Shown one piece after another: positions 56,206 to 63,766 of a DNA stretch of 64,000 nucleotides (within the stretch, counting starts at the first letter, position 1; each line of letters begins with the position of its first letter). The DNA is from a virus, in the IMG/VR virus record IMGVR_UViG_3300025666_000003, positions 36,108 to 100,107 of that record; one strand, 5' to 3'. Position numbers and translations under genes: made by a program. The notes beneath the pieces were generated by a model. That model did no database searches. It was given only the letters and a program-made list of their open reading frames with translations, and was not told the DNA's origin.

Positions 56206-58407
56206 TTATTTTAGGTTTTTAAATGGAGATCTCTTTATTGACTTACCATTAACTCTTATACCTTTACCTATATTTCGGAAAGGTGTATGTGATAATTTAT
56301 ACAAATTATCTGAATTTTGCAACTTTTTACTTGCATCATCCATAATAACATTTTTCATATATCCTCTATTAGACTGCTGTATTCTCATAAAAGCAACTAA
56401 TGCAGAAAAAGCAACTAACCTATCTACGTTAAGACCAGGTTGGTATTGCTGCATTTCTGTAAGCAACATAGGATCAGGAATTCTTTCAATTCCAAAGGTT
56501 GTTTTAATTATTGTACCATCTTCTTCAGTTTCAACATCTATTTCTTCTTTAGTATATTCTACACAATAACTAAGTAAATGTGTTTTAAATAAGACACCAG
56601 TATTTTTCCATCCATATTCTTGATATACACTTCTATTTGAAGCTAAATCTTTTAAGAACATTATCTGATCTTTAGGTACAAGATATCTTTGTCTTTTTTT
56701 TGATATCATATACTGAATAAATAATGAAATATTATTTTCTATTAAAGCCCAAGCATTATACCATTCTATTACTAATGATAATCTTTCATGAGTTTTATTA
56801 ATATCATCAAATCTCCCGCACCAAGCTGCTACTATTTTATCTTGTTCAAGATAAGTTTCAGTTTCTCCTGCTGTTACTTTGGTAACTTCTATTGGAGCTT
56901 TCATAACATACATGGAACATAATGAATCAGAAGTTGTTGTTTTACCTTCAGATACCGGATCAATTGATACATAGTACATACCAAACTTTAAATCTTTTTC
57001 TGGTCTTTCCCATACTACGACACATCCTGTTTTATCTTCTCTTTTTTTAGAAACAGGAAATTCACTGATTGGAAGTTTGTCTGTAGCTTTTGCTTTTATT
57101 TTTCCATCTGCTTCCCTTGTAAGTTCTAAATGTTCATATGCATATTCTTTTTCTTTTATTCTCATTAGTTGAGCTCCTACATGTTCTTGTGGAAATATAG
57201 ATTGGTTTCTATATGCAAAGGCTTCTTCAATATTTCTTGGATGTTGAGATATTCTTAATTGATATTTTGCAGCAGTTAGTTTGATCTTCCATTCAGCAAA
57301 TTGTTTATCTAATGCTTCTAATGCTTCTTCTACAAGTGAATTTCCGTAATCATCTATGAAAGGTGGCATTGACCATTGTTCTGGAATAAATAAACCTGAT
57401 TTACCATGTGTATGCTCTTTATCCAATAAATCAGTTTCTACTGCATATATGTCATTATCCTCAGGAAATAGGATCATATCTTTTAATGGTTCACATTGAT
57501 CAAGATCACCTACTGAACCAGCTGCTACAAAAACTCCAGTAGTAACAAAACCAGATTTCATAGCAGGTCTAATGTACTCAAATGTTTGATCCATCTTTGG
57601 AGCAATCCCAGCCTCTTCATGAAAAAAGAATTTACATGGTCCACCTACACCATTTGTTGGATCTTTTTCAAATGACATTCCTTGAATAGTACCTTTAAGA
57701 CCTTTTTTAGTTTTTCTATTATTCCTTCTTACTTCAATTTGCTGTTGCCACATTAAAACTTTATCCGGATTCATTGGACGGTACCATGCTGTATGTTCAT
57801 TAAGGAATGCTGCATATTCAGAAAGAAATTTCCAAGTACCTTTTTCATTTATGTAATCTTTAAGGCTTGATCCCATTTTTAATGAGACACCTGCTTCAAA
57901 CCATAATTGATTTAGAAGTTTAGCTGCATGATAATATGAAGACGCTATCTGTCTTTTTTTTAATATAGCAACATGTTTATAATTTAGTTCTGCTAACATC
58001 TCATATAATGACATATGATATTGTGCATCTCTTATTTTAGCAAAACCAAAAGCTGATATTTCTTTATTATATATTGGAAGAAAATTCAACCACATATAGT
58101 ATTCTCTACTTATATACCAAGTGTTGTCTTTAGATTTATATATTACACCTTTTCTACATTTCTTTTTTTCTCCGTCCCAGTATTTTTTAAAATCTCTTGA
58201 TTTAAAAGGAGCTGCGCAATATACTTTACTAGTTTCAAACTTCCTGCCTTCAATATTAAATTCATGACTTGTTTTATCAAATTTATACTCACCTGGCAAT
58301 TTAAATAAATCTAATAAAAATTGAGCATATTCTTCTCTAGAATCAAAAGATGTTTCTGTCCATGTACCATTATCCCAAGTAGGTATTTCTTGATAAATTT
58401 CACTCAT
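56206..58407 (-). CDS. terL: Terminase large subunit (TerL), 733 aa
   Basis: ATPase and nuclease motor that packages DNA into the prohead. The ATPase domain has a Walker A-like segment (KKRQIASSYYHAA, residues 150-162, atypical for a P-loop), Walker B with the catalytic pair (CKFFFHEEAG, 258-267) and a coupling motif (VAAGSVGD, 294-301). The nuclease domain has FGMYYVSIDPVSEG (D483), AAWCGRFDD and AWALIENN (E557). Length and order match crAss-like TerL. It lies 24 nt after a small upstream gene in the TerS position and 2 nt before the portal. Confident by motifs and context. Confidence 0.96.
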   Translation of the reverse strand: MSEIYQEIPTWDNGTWTETSFDSREEYAQFLLDLFKLPGEYKFDKTSHEFNIEGRKFETSKVYCAAPFKSRDFKKYWDGEKKKCRKGVIYKSKDNTWYISREYYMWLNFLPIYNKEISAFGFAKIRDAQYHMSLYEMLAELNYKHVAILKKRQIASSYYHAAKLLNQLWFEAGVSLKMGSSLKDYINEKGTWKFLSEYAAFLNEHTAWYRPMNPDKVLMWQQQIEVRRNNRKTKKGLKGTIQGMSFEKDPTNGVGGPCKFFFHEEAGIAPKMDQTFEYIRPAMKSGFVTTGVFVAAGSVGDLDQCEPLKDMILFPEDNDIYAVETDLLDKEHTHGKSGLFIPEQWSMPPFIDDYGNSLVEEALEALDKQFAEWKIKLTAAKYQLRISQHPRNIEEAFAYRNQSIFPQEHVGAQLMRIKEKEYAYEHLELTREADGKIKAKATDKLPISEFPVSKKREDKTGCVVVWERPEKDLKFGMYYVSIDPVSEGKTTTSDSLCSMYVMKAPIEVTKVTAGETETYLEQDKIVAAWCGRFDDINKTHERLSLVIEWYNAWALIENNISLFIQYMISKKRQRYLVPKDQIMFLKDLASNRSVYQEYGWKNTGVLFKTHLLSYCVEYTKEEIDVETEEDGTIIKTTFGIERIPDPMLLTEMQQYQPGLNVDRLVAFSALVAFMRIQQSNRGYMKNVIMDDASKKLQNSDNLYKLSHTPFRNIGKGIRVNGKSIKRSPFKNLK

Positions 58408-58431
58408 GTACTATAGCTTTTTTATTAATCA

Positions 58432-58950
58432 TTATTCATCATCATATGCTAAGCCTTCTCCACCACGAACTTGACTTTGTTGTTCATCTTTAAGATCTCT
58501 ATAAGCCCCCTTAAAAGAAGATCTTATTGAATCAAATTTAGATGCTGCGTTTACCATAGAAGTTATGTTACCATCTTTACCATCAGTAATAACTGTCACT
58601 TCCATATATTTAGCTAATCTGTCTAACATATTAGCTATTCCATCGTATGCTCTACTTGTTGGTGTAGAATTCATATCTTGACAAAATTTAAGAGCCATAC
58701 GTATAGATTCATCTTCTGTAGAAAATTCAGAATTAATTTCATCAAGAATCATAGATTCTTTATCAACTATTGGTGTTGTAAAAAATGGATTTAAATCAGG
58801 ACTTGGACAAGTCATATAAAAAAGATATAAGTAAATTTTGAGATGTTCCTCTGGATACTTATCCATTATATTCTTTAAAGTTTTCAATGTATAACAATGT
58901 TCACTTGGAATTACTGCTCCATTTTGTATATCAAATAATTTAATCAGCAT
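58432..58950 (-). CDS. Small protein in the terminase small-subunit position, 172 aa
   Basis: Mainly helical, acidic protein (KTLKNIMDKYPEEHLKIYLY, then MALKFCQDMN, ending GGEGLAYDDE) immediately upstream of TerL, where many phages encode TerS. No DNA-binding HTH can be recognised by eye, so TerS is only a positional guess. It overlaps the preceding 79-aa gene by 11 nt, implying coupling within the packaging unit. Confidence 0.5.
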   Translation of the reverse strand: MLIKLFDIQNGAVIPSEHCYTLKTLKNIMDKYPEEHLKIYLYLFYMTCPSPDLNPFFTTPIVDKESMILDEINSEFSTEDESIRMALKFCQDMNSTPTSRAYDGIANMLDRLAKYMEVTVITDGKDGNITSMVNAASKFDSIRSSFKGAYRDLKDEQQSQVRGGEGLAYDDE

Positions 58951-59179
58951 CTTCTAATAATTTATCAATTTCTTCTAAAGTGTTATTAACAGTATATATT
59001 CCCCCATTTACTGTATAAATTAATGTTTGCGTTAAAGAAATTTCTCCTTCTGTATCAACAAAATGTCTATATGCTTCTATCTGGTCTTTTCTAATACGCA
59101 TGTTTACAAGTATGTCTTGTTGTACACCAAGCTCAGCAAGCTTGATATTTTCCATTATTACTTCAAGTTTTATAATCAT
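58940..59179 (-). CDS. Small conserved-context protein, 79 aa
   Basis: Short acidic alpha/beta protein (NIKLAELGVQQDILVNMRIR, then TQTLIYTVNGGIYTVNNTL). The start used is MIIKLEVIMEN. An internal Met at residue 9 is possible. It is 3 nt downstream of the 80-aa gene and overlaps the TerS-position gene by 11 nt. Function unknown. Placement implies a role with packaging or the virion. Confidence 0.55.
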   Translation of the reverse strand: MIIKLEVIMENIKLAELGVQQDILVNMRIRKDQIEAYRHFVDTEGEISLTQTLIYTVNGGIYTVNNTLEEIDKLLEDAD

Positions 59180-59182
59180 ATT

Positions 59183-59425
59183 TTATGGGTTTACTATTGC
59201 GTCAAATGCTGCATATGTCATATCTATTACTATAGGTGGTACACCTGTCATCATGACATTTGTACTTAATGTAAGAGTTCCGTTAGGATCAACAAATTGA
59301 TAATATGCAATTACGCTTGCAATATCAATTGTTCCTGACGAAGATTCATAATTAAATACAGGTTGATTATTTACATCTGGTGTTACATAAAGTGTTAATA
59401 CTGTAACGGCTTGTGGTGTTGTCAT
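59183..59425 (-). CDS. Small beta-rich protein, 80 aa
   Basis: Thr/Val/Asn-rich, beta-strand-like sequence (MTTPQAVTVLTLYVTPDVNN, then GTLTLSTNVMMTGVPPIVID) without Cys or motif. The composition resembles small structural or decoration proteins. It lies 2 nt after the PD-(D/E)XK nuclease gene and 3 nt before the 79-aa gene. Unknown function. Confidence 0.5.
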   Translation of the reverse strand: MTTPQAVTVLTLYVTPDVNNQPVFNYESSSGTIDIASVIAYYQFVDPNGTLTLSTNVMMTGVPPIVIDMTYAAFDAIVNP

Positions 59426-59427
59426 AA

Positions 59428-60264
59428 TTATTTCTTTTTAAGTTTATGTTTGTTTTCATGTAACCAGTTTATCATTTGTTGGACCTCATCTTTTAAATAA
59501 GGCACTGGAATCTCTACTACTTTTGTTACTACAGGATCTCCATTTGCTTCACGAGCTATTATTGGATATCCATAATCATCTTGTCCTGCATGTTTAAATA
59601 ATACATGGTGCAACATTATTGTACCAGGTTTAAGTTTTGGGTTATGTTTTAATATAATATACATATAAATACTTAACTGTAAAGCATAGTGAAAAAAATT
59701 ACAATCTTCAATATGACTAATTGGGGACAACATTTTTTGTGATATGCCTTCCCAATTTACATATGAATTCATTTTTATTTCTTTATTTGTTTTATAATCA
59801 ATAACATTTACATGCCCATTAACTATTTCTACTAAATCTGATTGGCCACATATTCCAGCAGATTTTAAATAAACCATGTGTTCTGGATATATACCCTCAT
59901 CTATTTTTTGTTCAGGAGCTATTTTGTCTCCATCTTTTTTTATTATAGGTGAAAATACAGGAAGATTTAAACCTTCTCTTTCTATTGAAGCTAAATTACA
60001 TAAATCATTTTCTCTTTGATTATGATAAAATGTGCCTACACCCATTGCTCTATTAGCTTCACCATCCCAAATATCTAAAATTTCTTTAAAAGGTAATCCA
60101 TACCATTTAGATTTTTTATTTTTTGATACTTTTTTAGCAACGGCTTTTGCATCAAATGGTTTTTTTAAAGAAGAAACTAAAGTTGTTACACTAGTCCAAT
60201 TAATATTTTCAGCAGAATCTATACTATTATAACTATGTGCTGCTTCATTAAATACTATACTCAT
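59428..60264 (-). CDS. PD-(D/E)XK family nuclease, 278 aa
   Basis: Motif set of the PD-(D/E)XK (Cas4/RecB-like) superfamily: a helix with E128 (YPEHMVYLKSAG), the acidic residue D143 in GICGQSDLVEI, then NVIDYKTNKE with D156 and K158, and a following helix with Gln-rich residues (FFHYALQLSIYMYIL). The same enzyme class sits beside the terminase in crAss-like phages, where it probably trims or repairs DNA ends for packaging or recombination. It is 5 nt from the zinc-ribbon protein gene and 2 nt from the next, so transcribed with the packaging unit. Confidence 0.85.
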   Translation of the reverse strand: MSIVFNEAAHSYNSIDSAENINWTSVTTLVSSLKKPFDAKAVAKKVSKNKKSKWYGLPFKEILDIWDGEANRAMGVGTFYHNQRENDLCNLASIEREGLNLPVFSPIIKKDGDKIAPEQKIDEGIYPEHMVYLKSAGICGQSDLVEIVNGHVNVIDYKTNKEIKMNSYVNWEGISQKMLSPISHIEDCNFFHYALQLSIYMYIILKHNPKLKPGTIMLHHVLFKHAGQDDYGYPIIAREANGDPVVTKVVEIPVPYLKDEVQQMINWLHENKHKLKKK

Positions 60265-60269
60265 TTTAT

Positions 60270-60539
60270 TTATTTTTTATGAATACTCCATTTTCCTTGA
60301 GGACACTCTGATTCCATGGATCTTAGTTTTAATTTAAGTGAACATCCACAATCACCACAACAAGGTTGAGTTCCTTTAACTTCACATTTTGTTCCTAATG
60401 TGTCAAACATGTTACATTGTCTGCATATAGAATATCTATAGTTAGCTACATTTTCTATATAAGGTTTTCTAAATGTATTATTTAAAAAACCTTCCCATAT
60501 TAATTTTCTATTAGTCCAGATTTTTTTTACATTCATCAT
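60270..60539 (-). CDS. Cysteine-rich zinc-ribbon-like protein, 89 aa
   Basis: Eight Cys in ribbon-like spacing: C39, C42, C52, C60, C61, C64, C66, C79 (SICRQCNMF, then CCGDCGCS). Basic N-terminal helix. Similar small Cys proteins are common in phages. DNA or protein binding by one or two zinc sites is a reasonable guess. The start (MM, 60539 or 60536) lies inside the end of the IHF-like gene, a 29-nt overlap that indicates coupling. Confidence 0.6.
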   Translation of the reverse strand: MMNVKKIWTNRKLIWEGFLNNTFRKPYIENVANYRYSICRQCNMFDTLGTKCEVKGTQPCCGDCGCSLKLKLRSMESECPQGKWSIHKK

Positions 60540-60894
60540 TTAGATTTTTTTTAAATTCTGTCTTTATAAAATTAAACTCTTCTATTTTTTGCTTAACTGA
60601 AGATAAGGATTCTAAACGAGCTTCCAATCTTTTCTTGTTAAAATAACCTGAAAATTCAAAAGTATCTGCTTTATTTGCCATGCTACTGTATTTTAGAATA
60701 AGCTTGTCAACGGTCTTTGGTTTTATAACCATTTGACCTAGCCCGTCTAGATTTATCCTAGTATAACTTAATTCTGATAAATGCCTTCTAACTTCTTTAT
60801 AATAAAATGTAATAAACTTATCTACAAGATCCTCACCAATATTTTGTTCTTCGGCAATTTCTTTAAATAATTTATTTGGTTTTTTAGGAATCAT
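60511..60894 (-). CDS. IHF/HU-like DNA-bending protein, 127 aa
   Basis: Residues 8-65 show the IHF/HU subunit pattern: an N-terminal helix pair (LFKEIAEEQNIGEDLVDKFI) and the arm-type segment INLDGLGQMVIKPKTV, which corresponds to the conserved I-x-L-x-G-x-G-x-F motif. An extra C-terminal coiled extension (70-127) is charged and absent from ordinary HU. Crassvirales carry such IHF-like genes upstream of the packaging module. It may bend DNA for packaging initiation or transcription control. It overlaps the winged-helix gene by 11 nt. Confidence 0.75.
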   Translation of the reverse strand: MIPKKPNKLFKEIAEEQNIGEDLVDKFITFYYKEVRRHLSELSYTRINLDGLGQMVIKPKTVDKLILKYSSMANKADTFEFSGYFNKKRLEARLESLSSVKQKIEEFNFIKTEFKKNLNDECKKNLD

Positions 60895-61249
60895 TAGCTA
60901 AAAAATTATAATCAAGAAGTATAGTTCCTTCTGTTTGAATTTTTAAACTGGGATCAATACTAATTAATTTTTTATTAATAGTGTCTTTAATTACTAAACC
61001 ATTCTTTTCAGCTTTATTAATTGAATTTCTAACAGTCTGAGAAGATTTAAATACTGAGTGTTCTTCAGAAGCATCGTAACAAAAATCAGTAAGTTCTATT
61101 GGGCTGTTTAAACTTAATAAAGTTAAACATTCAAGATCAGCATTACTCACTGTTATCCTATTAAGATAACAATGAGTAACAATCTGAAATTTTACAGTGT
61201 CCCATTTAGACATTTTTACACGCTTCTGTACTTGATTTACTAAAGCCAT
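60884..61249 (-). CDS. Winged-helix DNA-binding protein (probable), 121 aa
   Basis: Residues 35-105 read as a helix-turn-helix with wing: LECLTLLSLN, SSQTVRNSINKAEKNGLVIK (recognition region), then NKKLISIDPSLKI as a beta wing. The N-terminal part (VQKRVKMSKWDTVKFQIV) is basic. Could regulate the promoter at 61600 or assist terminase DNA recognition. Sits between the 107-aa gene (2 nt) and the IHF-like gene (overlap), so is co-expressed with packaging genes. Identity is by fold pattern only. Confidence 0.6.
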   Translation of the reverse strand: MALVNQVQKRVKMSKWDTVKFQIVTHCYLNRITVSNADLECLTLLSLNSPIELTDFCYDASEEHSVFKSSQTVRNSINKAEKNGLVIKDTINKKLISIDPSLKIQTEGTILLDYNFLANDS

Positions 61250-61251
61250 GA

Positions 61252-61575
61252 TTAACTAGTTCTTAATGGTTTTTTTCTTTTTAGTTTTTTTTTCTTAGCT
61301 TCAGGTTTAGGTTTAGGTGAAGATTCTTGAGTTACTTTTTCAGGATATTCTTCAGGATATTCTTCTTGATTTTCATTTTGTGCTAGCATCATTGCACTCT
61401 GCATTGAGATTTGCAATCTTTTAAAACGTACTTCATCTACTTCCATCAGTTTAGTTTCATATCCTAACTGAGCATCTAGATAAGGCATTGAATCTTTATA
61501 GAATGTAAGCATTTCTTCCTTTCGTCTATCCATCTCTTCTGGTGAAAGTTTTTCTGTGTTTTCTTGATAATCCAT
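61252..61575 (-). CDS. Charged protein with a basic C-terminal tail, 107 aa
   Basis: The start at ATG 61575 is chosen because the longer frame (ATG 61602) overlaps the -7 promoter box. The protein is helical and charged (SPEEMDRRKEEMLTFYKDSM), with a tandem EEYP-EEYP repeat and a 25-residue Lys/Pro-rich basic tail (PKPKPEAKKKKLKRKKPLR). It is first in the packaging unit. I recall similar short charged proteins at this point in crAss-like genomes, with no known function. The basic tail suggests nucleic-acid binding. Confidence 0.65.
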   Translation of the reverse strand: MDYQENTEKLSPEEMDRRKEEMLTFYKDSMPYLDAQLGYETKLMEVDEVRFKRLQISMQSAMMLAQNENQEEYPEEYPEKVTQESSPKPKPEAKKKKLKRKKPLRTS

Positions 61576-61599
61576 AATTATATTTAATTGGTTTAAATA

Positions 61600-61630
61600 C
61601 AAATATACAAAATTTGTTTAAACTTACCAA
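61600..61630 (-). promoter_or_regulatory. Bacteroidota-type promoter of the packaging unit, with operator-like palindrome
   Basis: TTG (rc of 61628-61630), a 20-nt spacer, then TATATTTG (61600-61607), matching the Bacteroidota pattern TTTG / TAnnTTTG. Transcription would start near 61593 and leave about 18 nt before the ATG at 61575. The spacer includes the palindrome GTTTAAAC within AAGTTTAAACAA, which recurs at 25995-26006. A repressor could act here. Confidence 0.75.
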
Positions 61631-61640
61631 GTTTATACAC

Positions 61641-61667
61641 AAAACCCAAATACTAAAAGTATCTGGG
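61641..61667 (-). terminator. Intrinsic terminator closing the lysis unit
   Basis: CCCAGATACT and AGTATTTGGG form a 10-bp stem (one G-U) with a short T loop, followed by TTTTG. It lies just upstream of the packaging promoter. It separates the lysis unit from packaging. Confidence 0.8.
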
Positions 61668-61710
61668 CTTGCCTTACCTAACTTAGCATCTAACATGCGT
61701 TCTTGATTAT

Positions 61711-61746
61711 AGATAATTTTAAAACTAATTTTAAAAAAAATTATCT
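61711..61746 (-). other. AT-rich hairpin spanning the stop of the 55-aa gene
   Basis: AGATAATTTT and AAAATTATCT form a perfect 10-bp stem with an about 16-nt loop. The 5' arm includes the gene's TAA stop. It precedes the terminator at 61641 and is likely an mRNA 3' structure. Confidence 0.5.
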
Positions 61747-61908
61747 AGACTTTATAGTGAGATTTAATAATGTGAACAAATAAAATTCACGTGAAATATC
61801 TATTTCAAATGCAATAATATCTATCTTACCCAATCTTATTTTAAGATGTAACTTGTCCCATTGTTTATTTGTCCAAGCTTTTTTCTTCCAGGAGTTTCTA
61901 TATTTCAT
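61741..61908 (-). CDS. Small basic protein, 55 aa
   Basis: ATG at 61908 begins 2 nt after the endolysin stop, and the frame runs 55 codons to TAA. The first third is Trp/Lys-rich (MKYRNSWKKKAWTNKQWDKL) and the rest alternates Ile/Leu and acidic residues, like a small alpha/beta or amphipathic protein. Coupling to the endolysin gene and the terminal hairpin support a real gene. Function unknown. A role in lysis control is possible. Confidence 0.55.
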   Translation of the reverse strand: MKYRNSWKKKAWTNKQWDKLHLKIRLGKIDIIAFEIDISREFYLFTLLNLTIKSR

Positions 61909-61910
61909 AA

Positions 61911-62744
61911 TTACATTACTTTGATTATATCTTGAATACGTGTTTGAGGAGTAATGATTATACCATTTTTTTCAAAATAGCTAATTATTATAGATAAATA
62001 ACTATTTCCTGCTCTAGCTCCTGTAGCATAAATTTTTACAAACTGATCTAATTGTCCTGTAAATATAAAATTGTATCCAGGAAGATATGGACTCATGCCA
62101 TATAGTTTAGAATGTTTGGCAATTTCAGGAGAAAAATAAGGACTTATAATTTTTCTTGCTCCTAAAGGATATGCTTTATGTTTACCTGAAGCAACTTTTA
62201 ATATATAATTTTTTTGAGCTAATATACCTTCTTGTAGACTATCTATTTTTTTATTTAATCCAGAATCAACATTTCCAATATTTCCTGGATTGTTTGTACG
62301 ATAAGATCTTGTTCCTACACGAAAACCTTCTTTATAAGCCATTATAGTAATAAGTAATTGTAATCCAGTTGGTTCATTACCTATAATTGCATCTCTAGCA
62401 GGAATATATTCTTCTAATATTTCTTTATTAAATTTAATTTTTAGATTAGTTTTAATAAGCTGATCTGGATAATGAGATCCTTCAATTAAAAATCCTTTAT
62501 ATTTTTCATCATACTCAGAAGTTGGTGGGTGTTGCATGTCTAAATTAAGTAACTTAAATGTTTCTTTACCTGCTTTACCATCAATTACAAGCCCATTAGC
62601 TTTTTGAAATTTTCTTAAATACTTATCAGTGGTTGGCCCAAATCTTTTAGAATATGGAATATGTATTGGCCAGCAACCTACAGCATTCAAACTTTTTTGA
62701 ATTTGAATAACATTTTTTCCGTAGTCTCCTCTTTTTATTATCAT
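61911..62744 (-). CDS. Endolysin: peptidoglycan-binding domain plus lysozyme-like muramidase, 277 aa
   Basis: Residues 3-68 form a PG_binding_1 repeat (GKNVIQIQKSLNAVG, then LRKFQKANGLVIDGKAGKET). Residues 110-277 are a lysozyme/transglycosylase-like catalytic domain with MAYKEGF (E139, likely catalytic acid) and the motif TNNPGNIG (150-157), which is characteristic of phage and bacterial peptidoglycan hydrolases. No signal peptide is present, so it needs the adjacent holin to reach the cell wall. Close neighbours are a membrane-anchored protein (5-nt gap) and the holin candidate, forming a compact lysis cassette. Confidence 0.85.
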   Translation of the reverse strand: MIIKRGDYGKNVIQIQKSLNAVGCWPIHIPYSKRFGPTTDKYLRKFQKANGLVIDGKAGKETFKLLNLDMQHPPTSEYDEKYKGFLIEGSHYPDQLIKTNLKIKFNKEILEEYIPARDAIIGNEPTGLQLLITIMAYKEGFRVGTRSYRTNNPGNIGNVDSGLNKKIDSLQEGILAQKNYILKVASGKHKAYPLGARKIISPYFSPEIAKHSKLYGMSPYLPGYNFIFTGQLDQFVKIYATGARAGNSYLSIIISYFEKNGIIITPQTRIQDIIKVM

Positions 62745-62749
62745 AATTA

Positions 62750-63346
62750 TTATTTTTTACCTAACTTCCAATATAAACCAAATTGAATTTGTGGTTTAAA
62801 CTTTTGATCAACACCAATACCTAAACCAAAAGCTGTTCTTTTTTTAGTTTTAAGTAAACCTTCTAAACCTACATACTTTAAAGCATTAATAGAAGCGCCA
62901 ACATGTGGTCCTACATAAAATTCTCTTTTGTTAAGATAATGTTCTTCAGTTATTGTTATTGTTTTAATAGGGTATAGAATTTCATATTGTAGATTTCTAT
63001 TAGAAATTTTATTTTTAAGAATACTATCATTAATTATAATCTTAACACTATCGTCAGCTATAGTGTCTGTATAATAATACGTAATAAAATAATCTTTTAT
63101 AATAGCTGAAGTATCTACATTTTTATATACAGTATCATTAGGTAATATTCTATCATTCCATTTAGGAATATAATTGTTTACAAATACTGTAATTGTATCA
63201 ATCTTTGTAACAGTTTCTATTTTAGTAATGATTTTAGTTTCATTATCTATAACTTTTTTACCACATTGTCTTAATAATAATAATACAATTATTAATAAAA
63301 CTATAAGTAAATTTTTTAAATTCTTAAAAAAATTAGTTACATTCAT
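62750..63346 (-). CDS. Membrane-anchored envelope (spanin-like) candidate, 198 aa
   Basis: The start is set at ATG 63346 (MNVTNFFKNLKNLL), just after the holin stop. An upstream ATG at 63391 would overlap the holin. One hydrophobic segment at residues 12-26 anchors it, and the rest should be periplasmic: Lys/Asp/Thr-rich, then a C-terminal region of amphipathic strands (FYVGPHVGASINALKYVGLE, then GLGIGVDQKFKPQIQFGLYW) that resembles a small outer-membrane or lipocalin-like beta fold. There is a Cys at residue 28 but no proper lipobox. A link between inner and outer membrane in lysis is inferred. Confidence 0.6.
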   Translation of the reverse strand: MNVTNFFKNLKNLLIVLLIIVLLLLRQCGKKVIDNETKIITKIETVTKIDTITVFVNNYIPKWNDRILPNDTVYKNVDTSAIIKDYFITYYYTDTIADDSVKIIINDSILKNKISNRNLQYEILYPIKTITITEEHYLNKREFYVGPHVGASINALKYVGLEGLLKTKKRTAFGLGIGVDQKFKPQIQFGLYWKLGKK

Positions 63347-63365
63347 TAAGCAAATATAATAAATC

Positions 63366-63596
63366 TTATTTACTAAGAATACCTTTAGCAATAGATATTC
63401 CTAACATTGTACCTGAGTAAGCCCACATAGGATTCAATATCTCAGATGCTACTGTATACCAATCTAACCCACTTACTATGGCACCTGTTGCTGCTAGTAG
63501 ACCTACAATAATTCCCATAAAACGTTTAGATGAAAACTTACCAGTACCTTTTGGTGTTTCTTCTGAAAAAATGTCATTAACAAATTTTTTCATCAT
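63366..63596 (-). CDS. Two-helix holin candidate, 76 aa
   Basis: Two hydrophobic stretches at residues 27-44 (GIIVGLLAATGAIVSGL) and 55-73 (PMWAYSGTMLGISIAKGI), a short charged N terminus and a basic end (KGILSK). Size and topology suit a class II-like holin. The start overlaps the stop of the basic repeat gene by 1 nt (TAATG). Next to the spanin-like and endolysin genes, which supports membrane permeabilisation in lysis. Confidence 0.7.
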   Translation of the reverse strand: MMKKFVNDIFSEETPKGTGKFSSKRFMGIIVGLLAATGAIVSGLDWYTVASEILNPMWAYSGTMLGISIAKGILSK

Positions 63597-63751
63597 TAAC
63601 TTTTAGGAGATACTTTTGCTGGTGAGTTCATTTTACGGTTTGTAGGAGTAGGTCTAGTTTGAACTGTTGCTTTCTTGTTCATTGATCTGTTAGCTGGTGT
63701 TGCTGTTCTTTGAACTGTTGCTTTCTTGTTTAAAGATGGAATTGTTTTCAT
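63596..63751 (-). CDS. Small basic repeat protein, 51 aa
   Basis: ATG at 63751, 51 codons to TAA, sharing 1 nt with the holin start. The protein has two exact copies of NKKATVQ about 17 residues apart, followed by Thr/Pro/Asn-rich links, and is strongly basic without acidic residues. It is probably unstructured and binds nucleic acid or anionic surfaces. No family recognised. Confidence 0.6.
   Translation of the reverse strand: MKTIPSLNKKATVQRTATPANRSMNKKATVQTRPTPTNRKMNSPAKVSPKS
63658..63730 (-). repeat. 22-nt direct repeat with 51-nt period
   Basis: Positions 63658-63679 and 63709-63730 are identical over 22 nt and lie in the same frame (17 codons apart) within the 51-aa basic protein. An internal duplication at DNA level is indicated. 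Confidence 0.85.
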
Positions 63752-63766
63752 ATTATTATTATTTGT

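Noticed and set aside
56153-56569. Plus-strand frame of 138 codons
   Set aside because: It lies antisense inside TerL and portal ends, has composition expected of a reversed AT-rich gene and no start context. Other plus-strand frames (for example 6613-6939) were dropped for the same reason.
58432-58950. Firm naming as terminase small subunit
   Set aside because: Only position supports it. No helix-turn-helix or oligomerisation pattern was identified.
63351-63358. TATATTTG box just before the spanin-like gene
   Set aside because: It matches the -7 pattern, but no -33 element is at the right distance and the start codon would lie at the transcription start.
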